From Tubiluchus corallicola (taxonomy: Eukaryota; Priapulida; Priapulimorpha; Priapulimorphida; Tubiluchidae): 64,000 nucleotides of DNA. How positions within the stretch are numbered: the stretch's first letter is position 1; each line of letters begins with the position of its first letter. The position numbers were made by a program, and so were the translations under genes. Below, piece after piece: positions 33,801-45,429 of the stretch. The stretch lies in assembly GCA_030141605.1 (NCBI GenBank), contig JAQGDQ010000249.1:261510-325509 (forward strand), read 5' to 3'. The notes beneath the pieces were generated by a model. The model had not been told where the DNA came from. It made no database searches and saw nothing but the letters and a program-made list of their open reading frames with translations.

Positions 33801-34172
33801 TTTGATTCTTTTTCGTATTTTTTGAAGGTTTCTGCTGGGCATTTTCTCTGAAAAAATACTACAAGAAACATTTTTTCAACATCTTAACTAACACAAGAAC
33901 AAAGCAATGCTTCCGCGCTCTGGGGGGGGGGTAATTATTTAATTCGGTTTTTGACAAGACGCTTAAAAAGCAGAACCCCATTGGACTATGAATGATTTTG
34001 CAAATTTTGGACAAAACTTGTATGAAAGGTTTACTATTACTGACTCACCTGCTGACAAGATCTGCAGACAAAGATAAATAATGTCTGTAGTTCTGCTAAG
34101 CTGATTGCTTGAAACTCCTTCAGATTGTTGAGAAATGTTGTTGATGACAAGTGGAACCGCTGCTGATTCCAT
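27873..34172 (-). CDS. Class A (rhodopsin-like) G-protein-coupled receptor, 349 aa
   Basis: Seven-helix cell-surface receptor, ligand unknown. Coding exons on the minus strand: 34172-34049, 33450-33307, 32647-32401, 30733-30574, 28247-27873, with GT/AG junctions and phases 1, 1, 2, 0. The start GAACATGG has a strong Kozak context and an upstream stop. The N-terminus carries an NIS glycosylation site. Visible motifs: GNILVILSI (TM1), NLSIADLL (TM2), a TM3 cysteine (VGICEIIG) with its loop-2 partner (MHCLWNF), INRLIAI where most receptors have DRY, CSWGP for CWxP (TM6), and NSATNPVIYG with NPxxY (TM7). The NR-type TM3 motif and overall pattern recall the melatonin-receptor and Tre1/moody-like groups. 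Large introns hold several transposons. Confidence 0.88.
28549..28662 (+). repeat. (ATG/ATGATC)n microsatellite
   Basis: Runs of TGATGATGATG with interruptions, in the last intron of the receptor gene. Confidence 0.85.
28700..30520. other. Receptor intron 4, no genes
   Basis: No coding sequence is supported. Short GC-richer pieces at 28990-29080 and 29330-29420 (GGCCCTGGTGGTCGCACGACC-like and GAGGCCCTAAGCACATGC-like) resemble worn transposon ends. Confidence 0.4.
30769..30960 (+). repeat. Miniature element with TTAGGG-like minisatellite core
   Basis: Starts GGCTAAAGTTTACAATTCC and ends GGAAATTGTAATTTTTAGTT, an imperfect inverted pair. Between 30826 and 30928 lie about 15 degenerate units of GGGTTA/GGATTA. 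Flank and core recur in inverted orientation at 34373-34486. It lies directly upstream, in the coding sense, of receptor exon 4. Confidence 0.7.
31551..31928. mobile_element. Mariner/Tc1-type miniature element, 378 bp
   Basis: The termini CATGGTCGTCCAAAAAAA (left) and CAGGTTCGTCCAGAAAAAAA (right, reverse complement) lie between TA dinucleotides at 31549-31550 and 31929-31930. Inverted similarity extends about 75 bases inward (CCTGGTAAAGGCG against CCTGGTAGAGGCG; AGAGAC..ACATCATC). TA duplication indicates Tc1/mariner mobilisation. No ORF. Confidence 0.8.
33573..33688. mobile_element. Short foldback (hairpin) element
   Basis: Left arm AAAAGAGGACAAAATGCCCA then TTAAGTCT; the right arm is its near-exact complement (AGACTTAATGGGCATTTTGACTTCTTTT). 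About 45-base arms surround a 25-base loop. It lies in intron 1 of the receptor gene. Confidence 0.7.
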
Positions 34173-34372
34173 GTTCACTATGATAAGATAAGATATTGTC
34201 TGATGTATAAGAGATGACGTTGAGTGTTTGCTGGCAAAATAATTAGTGGCTTTTTGAAGTTGATTTGCTTCATATGCGTGACACTACGCGCAAGCGTGTT
34301 GAGCTTTGATTTAGTCATGCAGAGTCATCACTTTAAAGGGAAGTAAAGGCAATTGTAAAGTATATTTAACAC

Positions 34373-34486
34373 TAGCCCTAACCCTAGCTGTAATCCTAAC
34401 CCAATCCCTAACCCAAGCCCCAACCCCAACCCTCACCCTAATCCGCTTTCTAATTTCTTGTGTTTGGGGAATTGTAAACTTTAGCC
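34373..34486 (-). repeat. Second copy of the TTAGGG-like minisatellite element
   Basis: On the minus strand it reads GGCTAAAGTTTACAATTCCC ... AAGCGGATTAGGGTGAGGGTT, the same flank and core as 30769-30960. It lies about 200 bases upstream of the receptor start codon. Confidence 0.7.
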
Positions 34487-34499
34487 ACCGTAAAAAACG

Positions 34500-36640
34500 T
34501 TCCGTACAAAGTTATATTGCTGTGCATTACGCTTAACTCTTTGAAAGACATGTAACTGAAAATAGAAGATCCTTAATAAATTAAAATATTCGCGCCAGCT
34601 GGAAAAATGTCACTGGTTCACCAAAAAACCATTATTACAGTTTTTTAGCTTGGCTAGTTAGATTAGATTAGTTTATTTCAGCGTATGGTCACCATGTTGG
34701 TACAATATCAAATATTTTTGTCCATTATTAGTACAACATTGGACCAATATTGTCGTCCAATACTGAAAACACATATTGATAAAAAAATATTGGTACTATG
34801 TTGCGACAAGTCCGAATTTCCATATGATAGCCATATTTGCAAAACTATTGTGACAACATTGGCACAATATTGCCGTGCTGCCTGGGATAGAGCTGGCAGA
34901 GATATTTGATACTTCTTTCGGATGCTACGAGCGCGAAATAACCACTTACAGATGACTGTCTAGAAGTGAATTTCCTGGCGAATACCCATAAATTTGTTTA
35001 CAACTTTAAGAATGACTTACCTTAGGTTACTGCACAAACACCACGACGAATCCAGCAATTTCCCTCTAATTGTAATTAGTTTAATTATGTAATTTCGCCT
35101 GCATGTTATGTATACACGTAGCGCTTGCTATACAAGGGACATGTGAAAAAAAGCTTATCATATTCGACGGAAGAGGAAGTTCATCAAAGCTAATAATAAA
35201 ATTGACAATAATTGAATAAACGGTTGAGTGCTCTTTTCTTAATCTCCAAAAGTAGATTTTATTTATTCCGGGAGCTTTCGTTTTTAACGGGCCTCGTTAG
35301 CAGGGTTGATGATTGTAAAAGGAAAACCTGAAGTCGATAATCTGTTAGTAAATAAACCTGCCCTTTGAGACTAAGAAAAGAGCATTCAGCTTTTTATTCC
35401 TTATAGTAAAGATAATAAAATCTTATTTAGTAATAATTGGTTGAACAAGTAAATAAGCAAGATCATATATAAAGAAGCCAGCTCTAGTAATATTAATAAT
35501 GCACAATGTTGAACGTAACCGGAGCTTGCATCAAGAAATCAGAGTTCTCGTACATTCTCTGAAGCTACGGGTGTCAGTAAGTAATTGCCCACCACTGTAC
35601 AAAAAGAAAGCGAATAGAATAGATACATGGCAAAATCACGGGAGCATTTAGTTTTAAGCAAAGGACACCTATCTATATATCTAGCTAGTGCCACTAGTCT
35701 TAGCGATGAAGGCCAAAAATGGACAGGAGTGTGATTCATGTTCTTTTCTCTTGACTCATTTGAGATCGATGTGGGCTGGTGCATAAAAAACTTCGAGAAG
35801 AAGTATGTCAGACGGTACCATCTATGGAGCTGAAAGGCATTTATCATAGCCGAGATAGTAATGTGCGCCATAAATTATAATCGAAATAGTGACAGAATTA
35901 ATCACAATGGAATTGATCATGTAAAAAAGAAAACCCTGTAAATAGTAATTGTAATAGTTTATATAAATGCCTATTCACAGAGATATTTATATCTAAAATG
36001 ACATAATCTTATGTAATTTGCACTACTAATAATCCTTCTGAAACATTACTAATAATATTGTAAATGCAAATATGTTATAATAATATGTCATAACCGTAAT
36101 CAGGTAATATGTAAAAACGCATGTAAAACGACCTCCCTGCAAATAGAGTGAACTGTATACATGTATATTTGTGTAATAAAAAGAGTTATTATAATAATAA
36201 AAATTGACGGAAAATTTCAAGAACTTCAAAGAATTTAAAAAGAAACACACTAAATAAGAATTATCACGACTGAAACGTTTATTTTTACCTGTGATTGCTA
36301 TTTATGTATAGAAGCTATTGAGAAGCGTTTAAATAATTACACTGAATTTCTTCATTGAATTTTTATGAACTTTTTCCAAATGAGAAATATTTCTGAAACA
36401 TACAAGATTGCTGCACCCCCCGAATGCCATTATTTAAGAAAGTATTAGAAAACTGTTTATGCCAACTACCCATGTTTGTCTTCTGGAGCTAGTTTGTTTT
36501 CACTCTTTATTGAAGGCCAAACAGCTACATGAATTTTAATTAAATTTTGCTTGATTAATGTTAGGGACTTGGGGTGTCACTGGGGTCAGGTTAGGTCACC
36601 ACCAGCTTTCGGTGTCTGAGATTTTTTGATGCTTAAGTAT
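34500..36640. other. Intergenic A/T-rich region
   Basis: No supported gene. 34690-34890 contains several related ACAACATTGGxxCAATATTG words, which look like a degenerate repeat. The 110-codon minus frame at 35539-35871 has no familiar motif. Confidence 0.45.
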
Positions 36641-36650
36641 TGTTTTAATG

Positions 36651-37339
36651 CAGTGGTTCCCAACCGGGGGTACGGGTACCCCCTGGGGGTACGCAACAGC
36701 AATGCCAGGGGTACGCAGAAAGTGTGTCAGATCGACACATTTTTTTTCTTTCTGTAGCCGGTGAAAAGGGTAAAATACACCAAGTTGCAGCATCGCGATA
36801 TTCTTCCTACGTCACACAATATATTTCACAAACAATATCATTCCCGCGCAGTGTGCTAGAAAATACTTTTACCCGCCCACGAAAAGCCTATATTTTGTCG
36901 CTTTGTTTGTGCTGTATTTGGCTTTCGAGGTGTTGGTTCCATTTGTGACAACATACAAATGTGAGCTAGGCTTCAGTGCAATGCTACATTTGAAGACGAA
37001 GGCAAGAAACCATTTGGATTTGAGGAGCGACATGCGAGTCGCAATATCAACAATTAAACCTCATATAAAAAAACTTGTTGATAATCATCAAAAATAGCGT
37101 GCGCATTAATTATGACTGCTGTGAAGATCGCGTTTCCTTGTATTGATGTTTTCATATTCGAGAAAGTTGTTCAAATTACGCATTTCTTAATAATCAGTGA
37201 TAAAATGTCGATAATATTAATCGTTGTTTTCTGGAAACTGGTTTTTCAAACGATTTGTTGAAAAATATCAGTTGGGGGTACGCTGAAGATCGCCACATTT
37301 AGAAGGGGTACTTGGCAAGGAAAAGGTTGGGAACCACTG
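36651..37339 (+). mobile_element. Internally deleted hAT transposon with transposase remnant
   Basis: The inverted ends CAGTGGTTCCCAACC / GGTTGGGAACCACTG are flanked by the 8-bp duplication TTTTAATG (36643-36650 and 37340-37347). The plus frame at 36903-37097 ends TTYKCELGFSAMLHLKTKAR ... DMRVAISTIKP, the C-terminal dimerisation segment of hAT transposases related to ZBED5/SCAND3. The N-terminal DDE part is absent, so at 689 bp this copy is non-autonomous. Confidence 0.88.
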
Positions 37340-37739
37340 TTTTAATGGAAAAACTCTTTCAACAGCATGGTTACTCAGCAGGGATACTGTAACACAGCAA
37401 GCGATGAGTTTTTGTATTTACCATAGAGCCGAGATGAAAAAGCCAAATCTGAGTGTTTTCTGTATATTGAGATATATTGAGTTCTAGGAAAGAACACTAT
37501 CCTAGAACTCAAATGATGCAATGCAATTTTTTATTGGGCTTTTGCATGAATCATGGTATTCACAGACTAAAAAATAGCAGAAGTAGTTGTCTTATCGCAT
37601 TTTGGCAAAAGCCAAAGGCACAAAGTCTATGTAGCTGAAGTGAAGTCTGAAAAAATGGTCTACAAACAAATAATTATCTTATTTAAATTTCACTGAGTGA
37701 ACAACAATTAATCCAGAACTGTAAGAAACTTAAGTTTAA

Positions 37740-38492
37740 ACGTTTATTAAAATTCTTCCACACTAAGTACTAAGAAATACATTTCAAAATAAAATGTGCA
37801 CAACATTAAAATTATCGCCTCACAGTTTACATAAAAGTGCAAATACTGATGAAGAATGCACGGCAAGAGCTCAAAGGATCTACAATTTTCTGCAATGTGA
37901 AACATTTTTCGTAATTGTTTGCAACGAGGTGTATCAGTTACGATGACTGCCTAGGACTGTTTGTATTTTTCTACAAATTAAAGTAGTAGAATAATCTATA
38001 GATCCCATTATGTCTACTGCTGACATCTGCCAAGTGAACTTTCAAGACAGATAAACATAGCTGCTGGTCCAGTAAAGAAAGTGGGAGAATAAATTGATTA
38101 TTAAAAGCCATAATGGCTTGCTTGGTGGCGCCATCTATAACTAAATTTAAAATGAAAAATTGGAATGTCTAAATTGCAATATATTTACGTTTATCTGACA
38201 ATGCAACAAACTACTACATGTAGTACCACACAAGCAAATAAGTTACCTTCTGCCAATTTTAAAACCTTTCAAGACTCCTGCATCAGTTTTTTAATCAGAA
38301 GAAATTAAAAACCCAGGTTTAATGATAGTAATCACTAATAATTATTCCAATATCTGTGGCACATAGCTTGTTAAAACTTCCACAATACAATTAAGGTACA
38401 ACATCAACAATCATGTAATGCAGTAGATGATGCCAAAACAAAATGACAGTCGTTTCACGTTGAGCTGAAAACACTGACGCGATGTCTCATAA
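37740..38492 (-). other. 3' untranslated region of the SRSF7-like gene
   Basis: Downstream of the stop at 38493-38495 on the minus strand. A candidate AATAAA (AATAAACG, near 37742) lies about 750 bases on. No gene is seen from 37348 to 37740. Confidence 0.35.
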
Positions 38493-41400
38493 TTACTCAG
38501 CTCCATTCCTAGATGGTGACGCCGAACGAGAATGTCTGCTCCTGGAGGCAAAAAACAAAGTCTTTTTAAGATTTTTGCAAAAACGCATCTTTTACAAGGC
38601 ACGATTTAGCCATCTGTAGTTATGTCAGTTGTTTTGACGGCTTAATCTCCAAGTTTCTGTTAGTTGCAGACTGAAGCACCCTTGGAAATGAGAGTCTCAA
38701 TAATCAAGTGGTACTTGTCTCACAGTCAGTTAAGAATGGTCACAAGCAGTCTTTTCAGGAGCATGTATAAATTAAACTTATTGTTGTAATTAAATTAAAA
38801 ACATTGCTTAAAACCGAGTCTGTAATGCAAGTCAATTTAGACAGAAACTTCAAAGCATTTATTAAAACAACACAACTTTTATTAATTTAAATCCATTTGA
38901 AAACATGGCCAGATGTTTCGACAGCAGTCTCCTGATTATTAGGCCTCAGTCTTTGCAAGTGAAAGGCAAAATCTGTCATATTATGAAGAAACTGTACCAC
39001 CATATTCAATTATGCATCGTGTTAAAATCTGGCAATAGTTTAGGCTCATTCTTCCCACTTAAAGACAAAATACTCACATTCTTACAGTCTGGTATTATTT
39101 ATAGATTTCAGTGTAGCAGCTGCAATGCTGCTTACCATGGCAGAACATCCAGACACTTTAAAATAAGAATATGTGAACATCTGAGTATTTCATCTAGAAC
39201 TGGCAACAAATTAAAAAAAATTCCTCAATCTAGCATTAATGACCACACTTGTGCCTCTGGCCACGAAGCTAATTTTAATAATTTCATCACTGTGACCAGA
39301 GCTACAAATAACTGGGACTTATTAATAAAAGAAAGTTTATCTATGTACCTCAATAAGCCTTCTCTTAATGCACAAAGCAGTTCAATTCCGTTAACTTTAT
39401 TTACAGATGCTTAGCTGTTACTGTATCAATTGCTTTTCTACAGGTCTGCTTATTCATTTCTTATTTGGCTTCCTTGTTATACATAATTAGTGCACAATTT
39501 TTTCTACTGTAGGCTCTGCCTATGTGTAAGCTGGTTGTTTGGTTCTATATTGTACCACTGATGATGACAGCAGACTGCTGTCGAAAGCTCTAGACATGTT
39601 TTTAAACAGTTTTACATTAAAGTTTTTTAATAAAAGTTGTGTTGTTTTAATAAATACGCGGCAGTGTTTGCAGTAGCTGTAGAAACTGAGCAATGCTATT
39701 TACATTATACAAACAATCATACGTACCTACTGCGGCTTCTACTGGCTGAACGTTTCTTGTCTTCACGGCTACGAGATCTTGACCGAGAGTAACTTCTTCT
39801 GCCCCTAAATATAATTAAGAAATTAATAGTAACTATACACAAAAGAAAATTGTAATAATTTTAAAATGCATTTTGCAAATGGCATTAATTATAGTTTATT
39901 AATATAGCTATATATTTCAAATGATAAGTTTCTTTCCCCAATTATTTCGTTTTTCAGGATGCCAAGATTTTTCATTCTCATGTAAAAGATTTAATTTACT
40001 AAATAACAAATATGCACGATAGCAAAATCGTAACCCACATTGTTTATTTACTTATTTTGATGCAGTCAGCATTTATATACCTGACCTACTCGATGAGTAA
40101 GCAGAAGAGCAAGTATGAAAGATGAAAACGATGACTGCAGTCTTGCTGCACGTGCCAAACATGGCAGCTGAATAATCTGCACCGTTTCGGTGCGATGATT
40201 TGCACGGATTTCCAACAAATGCAGAATAGCGAACGCTGTGACGACGCCGTAAAATTAGCTGCTGAAGAAATGCACAGCTGATCAAAACATTTTACGAAAG
40301 GCCCAGATGCGTCGAATACAAGCGACTAAATCTCGATATCCACGCTGCAGGTGACAGTGCAAACAGCTGATATTGGTGTAAATTAATTGCAGATATCGAT
40401 GTTACATAAATTCAATCGATGTGGAAACATACCACCCTGTAAATTATAGTGAACAATGCTATAATAGCTGTGAATTTCAATTGGAATTAAGAATTACAAC
40501 CACTGAAATAAAATGCTTAAAATAATAAGATGTAGAATAAAGGTAAACCAGACAATTGAAATGACTAAGTCTCTTCAAAGCTGCTTAAGTTAATTAACGT
40601 GAAACATACCTAAAGATGCTTTGCAGTATCAAATAATGAATTGCATCAAATGATTTTTGAGCACGAAGTAGGAACAGTGGCCCAATGATAATTTTCCAAA
40701 AATAAATAAAAATCTAACAAAAATCTACAACACCACGAAAGTAAAAGGTAAAGCAGCTTATAGTGCCACACAATCATTGTTGCACTTGTAATGTTTAAGA
40801 GAGCAAAAGTGTTTTTCTTGCAAAGTGCAAATGATAGCCAAAATTAAACCTACGTGTACACTGCAGGATGAAAATATTTAAGATTTAAAATAACGAAAGT
40901 TAAACAAGCATTCAGGTGACAGAAAGAGCAGTACTTTACCTGGAATGTGAGCGATCTCGTGAGCGTCCTCTCCGCCCACCACTTCTCCTTTTGCCGCAGT
41001 CATAAGCATAATGGCCTCGTTCACCACACTCGTAACATTTGTCGTCGGAATTGAAACGGCGACGAGGAGGTCCCCGAAATCCACCACCACCACCACCACC
41101 ATATCCGCCACGTCTCTGCTGTCTTCGTCCAGAGGACATTTCCACGCGAACTCGTTGACCACACACGGTCCTAAAGACAAGTGGATCAAACTCTTAACAC
41201 ACAAATTCCTCTGCATTACTCACTGTTTTTAAGGCTTACTCACTAGCCCATATGAAGCAATTATTACCAATATTTGTTTTCTGGCCAGAGCTCTAGTTAG
41301 CAAAAAAATAATTCTAAGAATTCTGCCAATAAGTTCAGGATTAACCATGCCTATCGTAGGTGTGTAGTTTCTACCCACAGCTAGGGGCGAGCATCCATCG

Positions 41401-42416
41401 AACGTTCACGTTTGAACAAATTTTTTTATTCAAATTCGATTTGAACACCAAACTATGAATTTGAATAGTTCAAAGCCCCAATTACTTTGTCATTAAACAT
41501 TTAAAATATCATGCAATAAGAACAATTTAGCTGCGATTTTTGTGTACTGTGTTTTAACAAATCATTACTAGTTTTTACCACAGAACAAAAGCAATATGCG
41601 CAATCTTTGCAAGCTGCTATAAAATGAAAATAAGTAGTGAAAGTGGAAATTTGGTCGTCTCCACTCACCCTGCATTCTGCATTGTGGGTTATATTATAGC
41701 AATTTACAAAATATTTGTCTTGTTAGTAAGGCCTGTAGAAGCAAGTACATATTTTGTATTCTTTAAGTTTACTGAATCATTAGAAGCAACTTACAACAAG
41801 ATTTTGAATAAAACAAGGGAAGGGGCAATTTAAGACGTGCAAAAGGAGAACTAATCTCAAACGCATCACTTAAAAACAAAGTAAGTAAAAAGTAGATTAT
41901 TTAAATTGCTAAATGCAGCAAAATATTTTTACCGTGATTCTTGGTTTTATGTATACAAATCAGTCATTAAAATCTTAGTGTAAATTAGTACATGGCTACA
42001 TGCAGTCTCTGCCATCTTGGAACTGAATTAATTTTTTGTGCACACAATTTTTTGGTACTACAAATTGAAGTCAATCTTCAATTGTCCGAATCAAGCTATT
42101 ACACCCTTGCGCCGTGTCACACACATAGGGTTTGTTTCATGCCTTAAAGTCAAATAACATCAACATTAAACAATGATTACCTTCCATCCAATCCTCGTGC
42201 GGCATCTTCAGCATCTCTTGGATCTTCAAACTCAACAAATGCAAATCCTGGAGGATTTCTCGCAACCCAGACGCTCTTCAAAGGACCATAGTAGCCAAAG
42301 GCTTCCTCAAGGTCATATTTGGATGCATTGTTGCCCAAGTCACCAACATAAACTTTGCAATCTGACGGCCCACGAGTCACACCAGATCGACTTGAACCTC
42401 CGTCTCTCCACGACAT
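38493..42416 (-). CDS. SRSF7: SR splicing factor with RRM and CCHC zinc knuckle (SRSF7/9G8 type)
   Basis: Nuclear SR protein that binds exonic enhancers, recruits the spliceosome and helps mRNA export. Coding exons (minus): 42416-42181, 41170-40940, 39804-39727, 38541-38493; all junctions are phase 2 and GT/AG, giving 197 aa (human SRSF7 is 238). Residues about 18-90 form the RRM, with RNP2 KVYVGDL and RNP1 PGFAFVEF, then [17 protein letters not shown] Gly-rich stretch precedes the knuckle [14 protein letters not shown], which separates SRSF7 from the knuckle-less SRSF3. A short RS tail follows ([20 protein letters not shown]). The start MSWRDGG is chosen because it gives the usual short N-terminus; the frame is open a little further upstream. 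Intron 3 holds a Penelope-like fragment. Confidence 0.92.
38856..39653 (+). mobile_element. Penelope-like element fragment with GIY-YIG domain and inverted ends
   Basis: The frame at 38905-39414 (169 aa) contains [20 protein letters not shown], then [20 protein letters not shown] and the end segment, the GIY-YIG endonuclease domain that closes Penelope-like retroelement proteins. Reverse transcriptase is missing, so this is a 5'-truncated copy. Its ends are inverted: TTTATTAAAACAACACAACT at 38857 and the complement ending 39653. Next to them lie inverted copies of a block containing GACTGCTGTCGAAA, with CTGATGA upstream in the right copy (39558-39564), a hammerhead-ribozyme-like core. It sits antisense in the last intron of the SRSF7-like gene. 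Confidence 0.82.
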
Positions 42417-43964
42417 CACTGTTAAGAATGCAACTTCAGCTCTGCCCAACGTAATCTGTGCACTTTAGTAAGACTCTAGAATGTCGTAAATAAGTTTTTC
42501 TGGGTGTCATAAGTAGTTAAACTGTGACTGTGAAGTTTTTAAGATATTAGAACATGACTTGTACTGATTCATGACTAGGAGGCAAGGCCAGTTACTAGAG
42601 TAACTATAACAGTATAATTTGAAGCCATCAACAAGTCAACACTTTTATGTAGTGAAATTTTAGTATAGCCAAATGTAAAGGTTGGAAGGCTAGCTGTGTT
42701 GCTGGAAAAATCAATATACATCTTATCTTCAGTAGGCCTGTTATTAGAAAGAGATGGCCACAATAACACTGTGTATCGCACATGTATACAATCACATGTG
42801 GACATTCTGTCACTGCCAAGTTTTTCAATATGACACAGTAAGTAGCGACAAATTACGGCGCATGCGTGTGGATGGAAAAATGTTACCACATGTAATAATT
42901 GCGTTGACGTTGTAACTTTTATGAATATTAGAATGTTGAACAGTTTCGTTGTTTTTGTTAATAATGAAGAGAAAACATCTAAACATTTTTCTATTGAAAT
43001 TTTGAAAAGAATGTTTTAAGTAAAAATGTGTGTCCATCGGAGCACGTCCATCACTCCGCGAACATTTTCCAGACCAGGGTCAGAAAGACACAATATTTCC
43101 TATTGAATTCCCTTCATTTGATTACTTAGGAACTGAGTCTCATTTTAGTAAAATCAATAGTAAAGTAGCATTCAAAACAATTTTAAGGAAAATATAAATT
43201 AAAATTTTATAGAAACTAAAGAAATTTGACAGAAGCATTTTGCATGTATAAAACTATAAATACTGTGAAGTGAAAAGGAATATAAAAATGCTTGGAATTT
43301 TTTTCTATTCGAACTACTATAGCTTTAACTAGGATTCAAATTGACAACTTTTAGATGTACAATATGCTCGTTTATTAATATAGAAAGGCACTCCGTGTGA
43401 TAATACACTCTATAGTCATGCACATATTGCCAGAGAGTCCAGCTTCAGGCGTGACTTTTGCACTACACAGCCTAGAGTTAGTCAGACGATGTTGGCGCCA
43501 ATTTGGGAGTCTTCAGGAAAAACGTATATCACCTTGTAGCCCAGCTCTTTCTAAAAAGCTATAAAAATCCCTTAAAGGTTCCCATAACACGTGTATATAT
43601 TATGTTAATACATCAGTTAAAGTTAAGTTACAGGCTGAAATACGCAAGTAAGAAACATTTCTCAAACAAAGACTACTTACTGCTTACCTGATTTCCGAAA
43701 CACAAAACTTGGAGAGGCAATTCCTTATTTGAGCACCAGGCGTCAGCACATATTTCCATCATTTTCAGTTTTTCATTTGTTTTTCATTTTATTTGACGTA
43801 AGCAGAAACGTAATTATAAATTTTAACTGGTAGTTCTCAAAACCAGATTCTTAAACTTTTTAATAACTTTTATTCGTTGGGACTTAAGTTAAGTAAAAAA
43901 ATATGTTTGTCACTTTCTCCCGGGGACGCAGTCAAGGAAGAGTCTGAAACGCACGTGTTCTACA
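42417..43964. other. Upstream region of the SRSF7-like gene
   Basis: Should contain the promoter and any 5' noncoding exon of the minus-strand gene, but no TATA box or convincing exon can be named. No other gene is supported. About 41370-41480, inside intron 1, has a worn piece (GGGGCGAGCATCCATCGAACG) typical of dispersed elements. Confidence 0.35.
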
Positions 43965-44897
43965 TGTTGGGAGCCGAGTGGACCACTGCGCCAAGTAGAC
44001 CACTTGATGCGCTAAAAGTAGTGTCCTACATGGGCAGCCCAAGTAGGACACTAGCGATAAATGTAGGTGTTAGATGTAGGATTGTTTAGCTGTAGACTTA
44101 AATATTAAGTGAGAATATTCCAGTGTTTATGAACTTTTGTCTAGTTTTGCCTTTTGTCAAGTTTTGGTTTATTGTGTTACTAGTAATAACTTTTTCGAGT
44201 TTTTTGAGTCCCAACCAAAATGTTATTTTATAATATTGTTGTAGCTTAGCCTGTTATTTACTTTGCTCGTATTTATTATTGTTTCCATAGTCATATTTAT
44301 TTTTATTTTGTATTGCATTCTGTGAAAGTGCATTGCTAATTCAGTCAAATATTTTCCTACTTGAATTGCATAAACATGTTTATAAAAATGCAGCTGATAA
44401 TTTTTTCTAACATTAATTCCAAATCCTCAGTGTGGATGAAAAATATTGGTTTGTTATAGCGATGTTGCCCTATGAACAAACTGATATTTTCAAAACAAAA
44501 CGAAAATTGACTTTGAACAGAAATAGCAATCACTGTGTGTATGTATGAGTGGGCATAAACTGATCGCTTCAAAGGTAAGGTAGCCATCAAAAAAATTTTT
44601 GCTGAGCTAATTAAGTCCAACCTCTCGACCTCCTCGTGGTGCTTGCTTCTACCAGCTCAGAATAAAATTCTTTTATTTTATTAGATGTATAATAAATTAT
44701 TCAACGTGTACTAACGTTTTTAATTATTATTATTACATAAACAAGCACAACGGACGGTGTCAGTACACTTAACGACTCAATTGGCGACCTGTCTCTAGTG
44801 TCCTACTTGGGCAGCCCAAGTAGACCGCGGTCTACTTGGGCTAGCCCAAGTAGACCAATTGGTCTACTTGGCGCAGTGGTCCACTCGGCTCCCAACA
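43965..44897. mobile_element. Foldback element, 933 bp, with nested palindromes
   Basis: Near-perfect 38-base inverted ends begin TGTTGGGAGCCGAGTGGACC and end GGTCCACTCGGCTCCCAACA. Both sides carry CTACA (43960-43964 and 44898-44902), a 5-bp duplication. Inside each end the word CTACTTGGGC and its complement recur several times (44020-44060, 44795-44880), so each terminus can also fold on itself. No transposase ORF; superfamily not identified. Confidence 0.8.
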
Positions 44898-45429
44898 CTA
44901 CAGATTCGTTGTGCTTGTGCCCGATTTTGAGGTCTTGCTGTCTATATTATTATTAAGCTCGTGCTCCTGATAAGATTGAGTCTAGATGCCTAAATTACAC
45001 GGCGGTTGGTCAAATCACAGTTAAATGAATTAATTTGCAAATTTCTACTGTTCGTTTGCTAGCATAAGCTGAAATGTGCAAGAGGCTTCTAGTCCACTTC
45101 TGGTTTGCCATCAAGTCTTGTAGCTGTCTCAGCGTCATGCGCATGTGCCACTAGTGTGTAAAATATCTTGCACGTTTTATAGTCGCAAAACTAGATATTA
45201 CTACACAAATCCAGATGAAAATTTTATGTCAAAGATAAATTGGTGGCTGATTTGGTTTAGTTATTGTGAATACCGTGAATATGCTGAACCTACTTTATCC
45301 CTAGTAAGAACCCCCAGTAAGAACATGGTGGCAGGATTTCTTTAAACACTATTTGTTGTGTCTACAATATTAAGGAATTTCATAAAACATGCCAGCATAA
45401 TAATGTATCCAAATCTAAACTTTATCGAT

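Noticed and set aside
40073-40285. Possible extra (poison) exon of the SRSF7-like gene ending in an SRSG-like reading
   Set aside because: No convincing acceptor and the reading is not RS-rich. Many SR genes do have poison exons, but this one cannot be supported by eye.
42173-42454. 93-codon plus frame over 42.2-42.45 kb
   Set aside because: Antisense shadow of the RRM exon of the SRSF7-like gene.
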